A stretch of 18,857 nucleotides of DNA from Methanocorpusculum sp. (lineage in GTDB: Archaea; Halobacteriota; Methanomicrobia; Methanomicrobiales; Methanocorpusculaceae), in the NCBI GenBank assembly GCA_029987235.1, contig DALTWF010000030.1, positions 1-18,857 of the forward strand. The letters run 5' to 3'. Position 1 is the stretch's first letter. The number at the start of each line of letters is the position of its first letter. Positions 8,123-14,782 of the stretch are shown here, piece after piece. The translations under genes and the position numbers were made by a program. The notes beneath the pieces are model-generated. The model saw nothing but the letters and a program-made list of their open reading frames with translations. It ran no database searches and had not been told where the DNA came from.

Positions 8123-8142
8123 TCATACGCCAATATTACAGT

Positions 8143-8793
8143 ATGAAAATCACCTTCCACGGACATTCCTGTTTCACATTTGAAGGCACAAAGAAAATCC
8201 TTACCGACCCCGGAGAAAACGACCCGGCAAAAATAAAAGCAGATATCACTCTCCTGTCCCACGGACACACAGACCACATGGGAACACATCCGGAAAAATA
8301 CGGCCGCACCTTTGCAATACACGAACTCGCCTGCTTCCTTGGCAGCCTGGGCGTCAAAACAACCGGCATGAACATAGGCGGCGCCGCAAAAGAAGACGAT
8401 ATCACCATCAGACTCGTTCCGGCGCTCCATTCCTCCTCAATCCCCGGAGAAAACGGCCCTGTATACATGGGCGAGCCGTGCGGATTTGTGTTTACGATGG
8501 ATGGAAAAACCATCTATTTTGCCGGTGATACCGGATTATTTTCGGATATGAAACTTATCGGCGAGTTATACCACCCGGACATAGCAATCCTTCCTGCCGG
8601 CGGATTATACACCATGGGGCCCGAAGAAGCCATGATAGCAGCAGAATATATCGGAGCGCCCCTCGTTATTCCCATGCATTACAATACATTTCCGCCAATC
8701 CGCCAGAATTTGACAGAATTTAAGCGGGCAGTTGAACTAACCGGAGCAAAAAAAGTGATGCTGATGCAGCCCGGCGAATCTGTTGAAGTGTGA
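8143..8793 (+). CDS. UPF0173 metal-dependent hydrolase
   Basis: A 216-residue member of the metallo-beta-lactamase superfamily, UPF0173 (YtkL-like) group; the physiological substrate is unknown. The protein starts with the characteristic MKITFHGHSCF strand. The metal site is complete: HGHTDH (40-45), H96 (PALHSS), D129 (FAGDTG) and H179 (PMHYNTF). Length is typical of the family. The start is the first ATG, with no strong ribosome site, so a short-leader message is plausible. It converges on the FKBP gene with only 8 bases between the two stop codons, leaving no room for separate terminators. Confidence 0.88.
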   Translation: MKITFHGHSCFTFEGTKKILTDPGENDPAKIKADITLLSHGHTDHMGTHPEKYGRTFAIHELACFLGSLGVKTTGMNIGGAAKEDDITIRLVPALHSSSIPGENGPVYMGEPCGFVFTMDGKTIYFAGDTGLFSDMKLIGELYHPDIAILPAGGLYTMGPEEAMIAAEYIGAPLVIPMHYNTFPPIRQNLTEFKRAVELTGAKKVMLMQPGESVEV

Positions 8794-8801
8794 GACCCCC
8801 C

Positions 8802-9233
8802 TCACACACCGTCCAGAATTTTTACCACCGAAATCTCATACCGCATCGTCTCCCCTGCAAGCGGGTGATTTGCGTCAATTACGATTTTTGAAGGCTTAAC
8901 CTCCAAAACAGTTACAAAATACTGCTTACCCTTCACCTCAAGCGGAATTAAAGCCCCCTCGACCGGTTCCTTATCCAGCTTCAGTTTCGACCGCTTAACC
9001 GGAATAACCAGATGCTTATTGTATTTTCCATACGCCTTTTCCGGCGGAAGAATAACCTCAACCGTGTCACCCTCTGATTTCCCAATCAGCGCCTCCTCAA
9101 ACGCCGGATTAATCATCTTCTGACCGAAAGTGACCCTCTGCGGCTCTCCCTTGGTAGTATCTTCAAAAAGCTCCCCGCCTGAACGGTAACTTTTGAAATG
9201 CAGCAGCACGGTTGAATTATCTGATATGATCAT
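8802..9233 (-). CDS. FKBP-type peptidyl-prolyl cis-trans isomerase
   Basis: A 143-residue cytoplasmic prolyl isomerase and likely chaperone of the archaeal small FKBP type. It shows the split FKBP fold (LLHFKSYRSGGELFEDT, then PAFEEALIGKSEGD and LPPEKAYGKYN) with an inserted flap domain (about 73-120) before the closing strand (HPLAGETMRYEISVVKIL). I start it at ATG 9233. An in-frame TTG extension reaches 9263, but the added residues overlap the upstream gene and do not match the family start. It lies 13 bases behind the 86-residue gene and is probably cotranscribed with it. The insert-in-flap layout matches the slyD-like archaeal FKBPs. Confidence 0.88.
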   Translation of the reverse strand: MIISDNSTVLLHFKSYRSGGELFEDTTKGEPQRVTFGQKMINPAFEEALIGKSEGDTVEVILPPEKAYGKYNKHLVIPVKRSKLKLDKEPVEGALIPLEVKGKQYFVTVLEVKPSKIVIDANHPLAGETMRYEISVVKILDGV

Positions 9234-9246
9234 AGCAAAAAAGAAC

Positions 9247-9507
9247 TTACCGGGATGCCACAATCGGGATGTTCAGACGGCGGAATACACCGTCTTTTCC
9301 CTGATGAAGCATCCTGAATTCATAAGAGCCTGGTTTTTCAACCTCAAGGTCCCATATGTAGTTTTTACCGCTGCTGCCGTCTGTAGTGGAATTGCGGATA
9401 ATGCAGATTCCTGTTGAGTCCAGTGGTTTCCAACGGAGATTTTTTGGACTGGTGACAGTAACGGTAAATCTTCTTGCGCCTGTTTTTTTAATTGCATAAG
9501 AGTCCAT
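9247..9507 (-). CDS. Small protein of unknown function, upstream of FKBP
   Basis: An 86-residue protein that I do not recognise with confidence. It has alternating beta-strand patterning (RRFTVTVTS, YIWDLEVEKPGSYEFRML, RRLNIPIVA) and a GSYEF segment, like a small all-beta or immunoglobulin-like domain. A distant relation to chagasin-type (I42) protease inhibitors is conceivable, but the NPTTG loop is missing. No signal peptide or membrane segment is present. It is well supported as a gene by a near-perfect ribosome site, AGGAGGTAG, at 9521-9513, a TATA box upstream, and tight coupling to the FKBP gene 13 bases downstream. Confidence 0.7.
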   Translation of the reverse strand: MDSYAIKKTGARRFTVTVTSPKNLRWKPLDSTGICIIRNSTTDGSSGKNYIWDLEVEKPGSYEFRMLHQGKDGVFRRLNIPIVASR

Positions 9508-9512
9508 TTATT

Positions 9513-9521
9513 CTACCTCCT
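9513..9521 (-). promoter_or_regulatory. Strong ribosome binding site
   Basis: On the minus strand AGGAGGTAG precedes ATG 9507 by about five bases. It is the best Shine-Dalgarno match in the window and fixes the start of the small unknown gene. Confidence 0.7.
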
Positions 9522-9577
9522 TTTTTTCACCACAGATTATTCAGCTAAACTGTGTTATATTACAATTATATGTTTGA

Positions 9578-9587
9578 CTATATAAAT
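9578..9587 (-). promoter_or_regulatory. TATA box of the small gene-FKBP operon
   Basis: The minus strand reads ATTTATATAG in a very AT-rich stretch. Transcription would start near 9553-9556, giving a leader of about 50 bases that contains the ribosome site. Confidence 0.5.
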
Positions 9588-9734
9588 GTATTCTGGATGT
9601 TTTTATATGATTTTGCAAATTTTCGCAAAATTTCAACCATATTTTTGTCAGACGCGCGTCAGACAGCAGTCTCCCGCGCAAAAAACCCCGATTAAAAAAA
9701 TAAGCCCGTATTGAAGAGAAATTAATAAAAGAAG
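9588..9734. other. AT-rich intergenic spacer with GC palindrome
   Basis: No gene is seen between the FKBP operon promoter and the tRNA. The spacer holds a perfect 10-base palindrome, GACGCGCGTC (9651-9660), nested in a repeat of GTCAGAC. It also holds an A7 run (9693-9699), which is poly-T on the minus strand and is the probable terminator of the tRNA transcript. Confidence 0.4.
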
Positions 9735-9818
9735 CGCCGAGAGAGAGATTTGAACTCCCGAGGCATCACTGCCAGTGGATTTCGAATCCACCGCCCTTCC
9801 GGACTAGACTATCTCGGC
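9735..9818 (-). tRNA. tRNA-Ser (anticodon CGA)
   Basis: An 84-base class II tRNA read on the minus strand. The acceptor stem pairs GCCGAGA (9818-9812) with TCTCGGC (9742-9736), and the discriminator base is G (9735), as in serine tRNAs. The anticodon stem is GTGGA/TCCAC around the loop TTCGAAA, giving anticodon CGA at 9784-9782, which reads UCG. A long variable arm (about GGCAGTGATGCC) and a T-arm with GTTCAAAT complete the fold. No CCA is encoded. Confidence 0.95.
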
Positions 9819-9843
9819 ATTGAATGATTCTGCAATTCATCCC

Positions 9844-9863
9844 GCGCGCAAATTTATGCGCGC
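9844..9863 (-). promoter_or_regulatory. tRNA-Ser promoter with GCGCGC inverted repeat
   Basis: The minus-strand ATAAATTT is framed exactly by GCGCGC on both sides. It lies about 35 bases upstream of the mature tRNA 5' end, a suitable distance for box A plus a short leader. The GC arms make a small inverted repeat around the TATA element. Confidence 0.45.
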
Positions 9864-9923
9864 CCGATGCATGCCTCTAACTATTTGTTCTCAGGCGTAT
9901 AAAAGATAGCGGATTAAACCCTG

Positions 9924-9929
9924 AAAAAA
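9924..9929 (-). terminator. Poly-T terminator of the thermosome gene
   Basis: Six T on the minus strand, about 16 bases beyond the thermosome stop codon, consistent with an archaeal intrinsic terminator. Confidence 0.4.
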
Positions 9930-9944
9930 GTATTGAGGGGAACC

Positions 9945-11543
9945 TTACATTCCCCGTGCCATCTGCTCGGCGTTCTTGGAAACCATCATGTCATCGACAC
10001 GGATAAGAATCATTGCAGTTTCAGAAGCACTCTGAATTGCCTGACGTTTGACTCTCTTCGGCTCGACAACACCTTCCTTCTTCATATCGACAACTTCACC
10101 GGTGAAGACATTCAGACCAGCGAACTTCCTGCCATTTGCATGTGCCTGGCGGAGGTCGATTATCTTGTCAACAGTGTCGAAACCGGAGTTTTCGGCTAAA
10201 GTTTTCGGGATAATGTCGAATGCACGTGCATAGCCCTCGACTGCGAGCTGAACACGTCCGCCGACGGTGGACGCATACTCGCGCAGACGTAAGGAAAGTT
10301 CCGCCTCAACAGAACCGCCGCCGATTGTGTAGCAACCGTCTTCAATGACATCCTGAACAACACGGCGTGCATCTTCAACAGCACGCTCGAGTTCGTCAAC
10401 AAGATGCTGGGAGGAGCCCTGGAGAAGGACAGTAACCGCATTCGGGTTCTTGCAGTCGGAAATTCTCGTCATCTCAAGTTCCTCATCGTGAACAAGGAGA
10501 CCTGCTTTACCAATGGAATCCTCGGAAACATCTTCCGGCTTTCCGACAACCTGACCGCCAAGTGCGCGTGCTGCGAACTTGACATCCTTTTCCTCAACGA
10601 ACTCGACACCGTAAATGCCGTTTTCTGCAAGGTAGTACTGGACTGCGTCATGCATTCCCTTGGTACAGAGGACGACATTGACCTTCTTTTCCTTGAAGAT
10701 GTCTGCCATCTTCTTGTACCGCTCACGGTCAGCCTCGGTAAAGGCTGCAAGCTGGTCTGCTGAGGTCATCTTAATCTTGGACTTTGACTGGGTCTTGACA
10801 ATCTCAAGCGGTCCGTCAAGGAATGCTGCTCTGACATTCTTAATAGTCTTCGGCATTAAGGAGTCCTGGCGGACTTTGTCGATTAAGACACCTTTGACGA
10901 GTTCTGCACTCATGGTATTTGCACGCTTGGTCTTAATCTTGACATCATCTTCATTGACAATGGTCTTTTTGCCGCTGGTTTCAGCAACAGTGGATACTGC
11001 ATCAACAACAACGCCGCATGCCTGGTCCATAATACCTTCGATTGACTTGCCGGTCATTGCAGTCTTTGCAATAAGCGTGAGCATCTTTTTGTCATTTGGA
11101 GTAATCGGATTTGCGAGAGTGTCAAGGATTTCAAGTGCCTTGTTCATACCAAGGTTGAATCCCTTTGCGATTAAGGACGGGTGAACACCTGCGTCAAGGA
11201 GTTTTTCCGCCTGCTCCATCATGGAGCCGACTAAAACAACTGCAGTAGTGGTTCCGTCACCGCATTCATTGTCCTGGGATTCTGCAACCTCAACAACAAG
11301 TTTTCCTCCCGGGTGCTCGACATGAATCTGGTGAAGAATCTCCGCTCCATCGTTGGTGACAATGATATCGTCAGAGCCTTTGGTGACGAGCATTTTGTCC
11401 ATTCCGCGCGGACCGAGCGTTGTTCTGACAGTGTTTCCAAGAACTTTTGCAGCCATGATATTGGAGCGGAGTGCTTCGTTGCCGGGCACGTGCTCTACAT
11501 TGTTCTTTAAGATAACAATGGGCTGGTTTGGTGAGTTTGCCAT
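9945..11543 (-). CDS. thsA-like: Thermosome subunit (group II chaperonin)
   Basis: A 532-residue ATP-dependent protein-folding chaperonin that assembles into a double-ring cytosolic complex. Hallmarks are LGPRGMDK (43-50), VTNDGAEIL (62-70), the nucleotide-binding GDGTT (95-99) with its catalytic Asp, and the late GGGSVE segment. Length is normal. The C-terminal tail is short (AEQMARGM), lacking the long GGM-rich repeat seen in many thermosomes. It has its own strong promoter and a ribosome site (AGGAGA, 11560-11555). It lies downstream of the gfcR-like gene in the same direction but is separated by 79 bases with a clear TATA box. This window shows one subunit gene; others may exist elsewhere. 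Confidence 0.97.
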   Translation of the reverse strand: MANSPNQPIVILKNNVEHVPGNEALRSNIMAAKVLGNTVRTTLGPRGMDKMLVTKGSDDIIVTNDGAEILHQIHVEHPGGKLVVEVAESQDNECGDGTTTAVVLVGSMMEQAEKLLDAGVHPSLIAKGFNLGMNKALEILDTLANPITPNDKKMLTLIAKTAMTGKSIEGIMDQACGVVVDAVSTVAETSGKKTIVNEDDVKIKTKRANTMSAELVKGVLIDKVRQDSLMPKTIKNVRAAFLDGPLEIVKTQSKSKIKMTSADQLAAFTEADRERYKKMADIFKEKKVNVVLCTKGMHDAVQYYLAENGIYGVEFVEEKDVKFAARALGGQVVGKPEDVSEDSIGKAGLLVHDEELEMTRISDCKNPNAVTVLLQGSSQHLVDELERAVEDARRVVQDVIEDGCYTIGGGSVEAELSLRLREYASTVGGRVQLAVEGYARAFDIIPKTLAENSGFDTVDKIIDLRQAHANGRKFAGLNVFTGEVVDMKKEGVVEPKRVKRQAIQSASETAMILIRVDDMMVSKNAEQMARGM

Positions 11544-11591
11544 AGTATCAAATATCTCCTGTACTCGTGTGCATAAACATGGATTTCACGT

Positions 11592-11601
11592 CTATATATA
11601 C
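11592..11601 (-). promoter_or_regulatory. Thermosome TATA box
   Basis: The minus strand reads GTATATATAG, a near-ideal archaeal TATA element. It is about 50 bases upstream of ATG 11543, so the leader is about 20-25 bases and includes AGGAGA. This fits a highly expressed gene. Confidence 0.65.
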
Positions 11602-11622
11602 TTGTCTATTCTTCTCTCTAAA

Positions 11623-12264
11623 TTAATCAATACGCTTAATATTAAACAGTGAATATACCGGAACACCGCCGATTTCTTTCACACCGCGCTTATCAAAGAG
11701 TACGCAGATGCCCGCAGGTTCTGCCTTGTGCTTTTTGAGGTACTTGACGATTTCTGCAAGGGTGTTGCCTGTTGTAATGCAGTCGTCAACGATTAAGCAG
11801 CGCTTTCCTGCGACTTTTGCAAAGTTGCCGGAGATGGAACCGGTTCCTTCCGGATTGTGTTTGGATGCATGGTATATTGCAAGGTCAATGCCGTTTTCGG
11901 TTGCCATTAAAGTTGCAAGCGGTACGCCGGATAAGTCGATTCCAACCACGCAATCGATTTCACCGCAGTGGCAGTCACATTCATCGTCACAGCCGCAGTC
12001 TTCGTCATGGCAGTTCTTTTCGAAGTTGTGCAGCATCATTGAGGCAATGCCGGATAAAAGAATTGCATCGGAACTGACGTTTGTCCAGTCAATGTGAACA
12101 TCTTTGGGTGCCGGAACACTCTTTGCTTTGCTGTTCTTGCTCTTTGTGAGAAGGTAGGTTACCGTATCGGTCGAAAGGCTGAGTTCGTCAGCAATCTGCC
12201 CTGCAGAATGTCCTTCTTCCAGAAGCGTTTTGGCTTTGGTGATTAATTCATCGAGTGAAGACAT
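11623..12264 (-). CDS. gfcR-like: GfcR/OrfE-like HTH-phosphoribosyltransferase regulator
   Basis: A 213-residue protein with an N-terminal HTH (about 1-45; AGQIADELSLSTDTVTYLL) joined to an orotate phosphoribosyltransferase-like domain. The PRPP-binding motif is LIVDDCITTGNTL (157-169). The architecture matches archaeal OrfE/GfcR proteins; in haloarchaea GfcR activates sugar-catabolism genes, while the role in methanogens is not settled. A striking insertion at 85-105 carries seven cysteines (C85, C90, C92, C96, C98, C100, C105) among Asp, Glu and His. It looks like a metal or iron-sulfur site, unusual for this family as I know it. The start abuts an AT-rich element and the message is probably leaderless. 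It is divergent from the secreted-protein gene. Confidence 0.8.
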   Translation of the reverse strand: MSSLDELITKAKTLLEEGHSAGQIADELSLSTDTVTYLLTKSKNSKAKSVPAPKDVHIDWTNVSSDAILLSGIASMMLHNFEKNCHDEDCGCDDECDCHCGEIDCVVGIDLSGVPLATLMATENGIDLAIYHASKHNPEGTGSISGNFAKVAGKRCLIVDDCITTGNTLAEIVKYLKKHKAEPAGICVLFDKRGVKEIGGVPVYSLFNIKRID

Positions 12265-12348
12265 GTATAATATATTTGTTGTGCGGTAACTAAATGCTTT
12301 TCAATGATGCAGAGAAACATTTTATCAGTCCCGCGCCAACATAACAAT
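12265..12348. promoter_or_regulatory. Divergent promoter region, gfcR-like and secreted-protein genes
   Basis: Only 84 bases separate the two likely start codons. The minus strand has AAAAGCATTTAGTTA (about 12301-12287), about 25-30 bases from ATG 12264. The plus strand has ACATTTTATC (about 12317-12326), about 25-30 bases from ATG 12349. Neither start has a good ribosome site, so both messages are probably leaderless. The overlap would let one regulator affect both. Confidence 0.4.
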
Positions 12349-12957
12349 ATGCGTTCCATTTCAATACTGTCTATTCTCCTGATTTTTGCGGCCGTCTGCT
12401 GCATCGGGCCGGTTTCTGCGGCTGAATATGCAATAGGGGATAAAATAACGCTGTCTGGTACAAATCCGAACAGTGAATACACGTATCTTTATATTCAGGG
12501 CGTAAATGTGCCGCTTCAGGAGATTCCGCTTGCAGACGGAGGATATCTGACAACTGCATCGGACGGTATCCCGGTAAATGAAGTGAATAATCGCTGGGAG
12601 ACGTCGTTTTATCTTGCAAACCGCTTTGATGCGGGAACCTATTCGATTTATGCAAGTCCGGTGCCGTTTGAATACACAGGTGCTCATACGGTGAAAAAAG
12701 ATGATGACCAGATTCAGCGCATCTACACAATAACGTTGAAAGGTGCATATTTCGCTCCAACGGCTGCAAAAACCGCGGCGCCTGTAAAGACTGCGGCACC
12801 GGTACAAACCAAGGCTACTGAGGCAACTCAGACGCAGCATACGGTGACGGCGATTCATATTCCGACCGGTTCCGAAACGGCGAAAAGTCCTCTTCCGGTA
12901 TGGGCACTTATTGCAGGATTAGGAGTTGTTGCGGTTTTGTGCAGTAAAAGAAGGTAA
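12349..12957 (+). CDS. Secreted or cell-surface protein with C-terminal anchor
   Basis: About 202 residues, of a type common in Methanomicrobiales surface proteins; the specific function is unknown. From ATG 12349 it begins with a classical signal peptide (ISILSILLIFAAVCCIG, cut after about VSAA). An all-beta domain follows (about 26-132: IGDKITLSGTNPNSEYTYLYI, DAGTYSIYASP), then an Ala/Thr/Lys/Pro-rich stalk (about 138-175). It ends in SPLPVWALIAGLGVVAVLCSKRR-type features: a short proline motif, one membrane helix and a basic tail. That tripartite end resembles archaeosortase sorting signals, but the motif is not a clear PGF. An in-frame ATG at 12304 would add 15 residues, but this would put a charged stretch before the signal peptide, and the TATA position favours 12349. 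Confidence 0.72.
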   Translation: MRSISILSILLIFAAVCCIGPVSAAEYAIGDKITLSGTNPNSEYTYLYIQGVNVPLQEIPLADGGYLTTASDGIPVNEVNNRWETSFYLANRFDAGTYSIYASPVPFEYTGAHTVKKDDDQIQRIYTITLKGAYFAPTAAKTAAPVKTAAPVQTKATEATQTQHTVTAIHIPTGSETAKSPLPVWALIAGLGVVAVLCSKRR

Positions 12958-12960
12958 TTA

Positions 12961-12998
12961 TTTTTTTTTTTCAAAACAGACAGGTGACTTTTTTTCCC
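12961..12998 (+). terminator. Double poly-T terminator with GGTGAC motif
   Basis: Two T-runs follow the secreted-protein gene: one of more than ten T starting about 12960, and T7 at about 12989-12995 preceded by CAGGTGAC. Both fit archaeal termination. The second copies the GGTGACTTTTTTT core found around addBA and the IS30 element. Confidence 0.55.
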
Positions 12999-13022
12999 AT
13001 TATCCTTTGACGGTGAAGAACA

Positions 13023-14051
13023 TTATTTTTTCTTTTCCCCGATCAATACTCTGTCAAAATCACTCAGGTACAAAGCATCCTGCTTCACCCGGTACTTTTC
13101 GAACTCGGACAAAGCATGTGCCTTTGCAATCTCTGCCGAAATACTTCCTGCATTCGTTAAAATCTCCCTGCGTGTCAGCCTGAGAACATCTTCAAACTGT
13201 TCTGCCCAGTCTTCCATTGTCATTGGGGTATGTTCAGAAGCACGCAGTTCCGCCAGATCAAGGTATGCATTGACAATACGACCCATTGCAGACAATTCTT
13301 CAGCCGAGAGATAATTTTTAGCTACAATCACATCAAAACGCTGAATTTTGCCTGATGGTGCATCTTTCCATGTGGTGAGACCCATATGTTCCTTATCTGC
13401 ATCTGCACGGTCATAAATCACCTCTGCTGCAGTATGGCCGTGGATTGCCCAGTGAAGCTGGTTCTGGACCCGGGCAAAAAACTGTTCAGTAAGTTTTGAT
13501 GATGGGTCGTAATCAACACTTGTTGCATATATGTCGGTAATTTTCTGATAAAAGCGCCGCTCTGAAAGACGGATTTCACGAATACGTTCAAGCTGCTCTT
13601 CGAAATACTCTTTTGTCAGAATAGTACCCGAATTTTTGAGCCGTTCATCATCCATCGCAAATCCTTTGATGGTAAACTCTTCAATAATTTTGTTTGCCCA
13701 TTTGCGGAATTGTACTGCACGCGGTGAATCGACTTTGTTTCCAACTGCGATAATTGCTTTTAAATTATAGTGCTTTGTATTGTATTCTTTACCGTCGGAA
13801 GCAGTTATTCGAAAATTTCGAATAACTGAATCTTCATCGAGTTCATTGTCAGTGAATATCTTTTTCAGATGATAATTTATCGTATTTACTTCAACATTAT
13901 ACAAAAGCCCCATCATTTTCTGGGACAGCCATACATTTTCATCACAATATACTGCATTCACATCACTTTCCCCTGTTGCTGTGAGAAAAGTAAGATATTC
14001 GGCTGCAGAGGAGCGGACAATTGATATTTCATTTTTTTGCTTTTTTACCAT
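13023..14051 (-). CDS. RhuM-family protein
   Basis: A 342-residue protein of the RhuM family (named after a Salmonella pathogenicity-island gene). These proteins are scattered in bacteria and archaea, often with mobile DNA or restriction loci; their biochemistry is unknown. Recognisable blocks are WLSQKMMGLLYNVEVNTINYHL and FRITASDGKEYNTKHYNLKAIIAVG with RAVQFRKWA in the N-terminal half. The C-terminal half includes KLTEQFFARVQNQLHWAIHGHTAAEVI and a helical tail. I start at ATG 14051 because GGTGAG lies just upstream; a GTG at 14060 is also in frame. It follows the DUF116 gene by about 20 bases, so it may be cotranscribed with the metabolic run despite its different character. No partner toxin, antitoxin or methylase is next to it. 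Confidence 0.85.
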   Translation of the reverse strand: MVKKQKNEISIVRSSAAEYLTFLTATGESDVNAVYCDENVWLSQKMMGLLYNVEVNTINYHLKKIFTDNELDEDSVIRNFRITASDGKEYNTKHYNLKAIIAVGNKVDSPRAVQFRKWANKIIEEFTIKGFAMDDERLKNSGTILTKEYFEEQLERIREIRLSERRFYQKITDIYATSVDYDPSSKLTEQFFARVQNQLHWAIHGHTAAEVIYDRADADKEHMGLTTWKDAPSGKIQRFDVIVAKNYLSAEELSAMGRIVNAYLDLAELRASEHTPMTMEDWAEQFEDVLRLTRREILTNAGSISAEIAKAHALSEFEKYRVKQDALYLSDFDRVLIGEKKK

Positions 14052-14071
14052 GTGTCTCACCCGCTCAGGTT

Positions 14072-14782
14072 TTACTCTTTCGGATATTCAAGCGGCGTCT
14101 CAAGCCCTAAAGACGCCGCCTCCATCAGCTTTTCAAAATCCATCGTTGTTTCGACACAGCCGTCGGTTGCCGTCAGAACCCCGATTGTTGCCATTTTTAT
14201 CTTTTTACCCATCTCAAGCCCCTCTTTTACCTCCATCAGACACCCGACGCCAATCATGGCTTTGGGATGGAATTTTTTGACAATCCGCTTGATAAATGTT
14301 GAACCCGGGATAATAAATGTCCGGTAACCGGCACCGTTTAAGACCCTGATTGCCGCACCAAGCCCGCATCTCCCGCATCCTACACACTTTATACCCTCCT
14401 CGGGCCGAAGGCGCGCCGGGCAGTCTTTGCTTCGCAGACACAGCGGCAGGAAAATTACCCGGTCTGACACCGGCGTCTTTGCAAACTCCTTCATGTTCAT
14501 CTCATTGTCAATATCAATCAGGAAATGAATCAGCTGCGTTCCGTCAACGCCGCACATTGAACAGACAATCTTGACACCGCCTGAAACAAGTGTAAACATC
14601 GGCCGCAGAACCGACGGTAAAAACATCTTCTGCCGCTTTATGGAAACGGCAAACAAAATACCAATAATAATAGCAATAACAAGCCAGATAGCAAGTAAAA
14701 TGATTACAATCTCCCCCACAAGCACGGCTGCATTAAACCAGACCGGACTGTCAAAAATGGAGAGAAGAACCGGAGATGCCAT
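14072..14782 (-). CDS. DUF116 membrane-anchored iron-sulfur protein
   Basis: A 236-residue DUF116 protein, function unknown. An N-terminal membrane helix (about 18-47) is followed by basic residues (SIKRQK), placing the rest in the cytoplasm. The conserved cysteines are C115, C121, C133, C136 and C139 (CLRSKDCPARL, KCVGCGRCGLG), a likely iron-sulfur site. A Rossmann-like part (YRTFIIPGSTFIKRIV, AMIGVGCLMEVKEGLEM) follows. Its ATG directly abuts the stop codon of mtnA with no gap, indicating strong cotranscription and coupling. Its place next to an HdrA-like protein and MtnA suggests a redox step at the membrane, which is inference. Confidence 0.85.
   Translation of the reverse strand: MASPVLLSIFDSPVWFNAAVLVGEIVIILLAIWLVIAIIIGILFAVSIKRQKMFLPSVLRPMFTLVSGGVKIVCSMCGVDGTQLIHFLIDIDNEMNMKEFAKTPVSDRVIFLPLCLRSKDCPARLRPEEGIKCVGCGRCGLGAAIRVLNGAGYRTFIIPGSTFIKRIVKKFHPKAMIGVGCLMEVKEGLEMGKKIKMATIGVLTATDGCVETTMDFEKLMEAASLGLETPLEYPKE

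Noticed and set aside
8802..9263. TTG start for the FKBP gene at 9263
   Set aside because: It would overlap the upstream gene and add residues not seen in the family; ATG 9233 fits the FKBP N-terminus.
10404..11184. Long plus-strand frames opposite the thermosome gene
   Set aside because: They are antisense shadows of a strongly conserved chaperonin, with no ribosome sites or recognisable domains.
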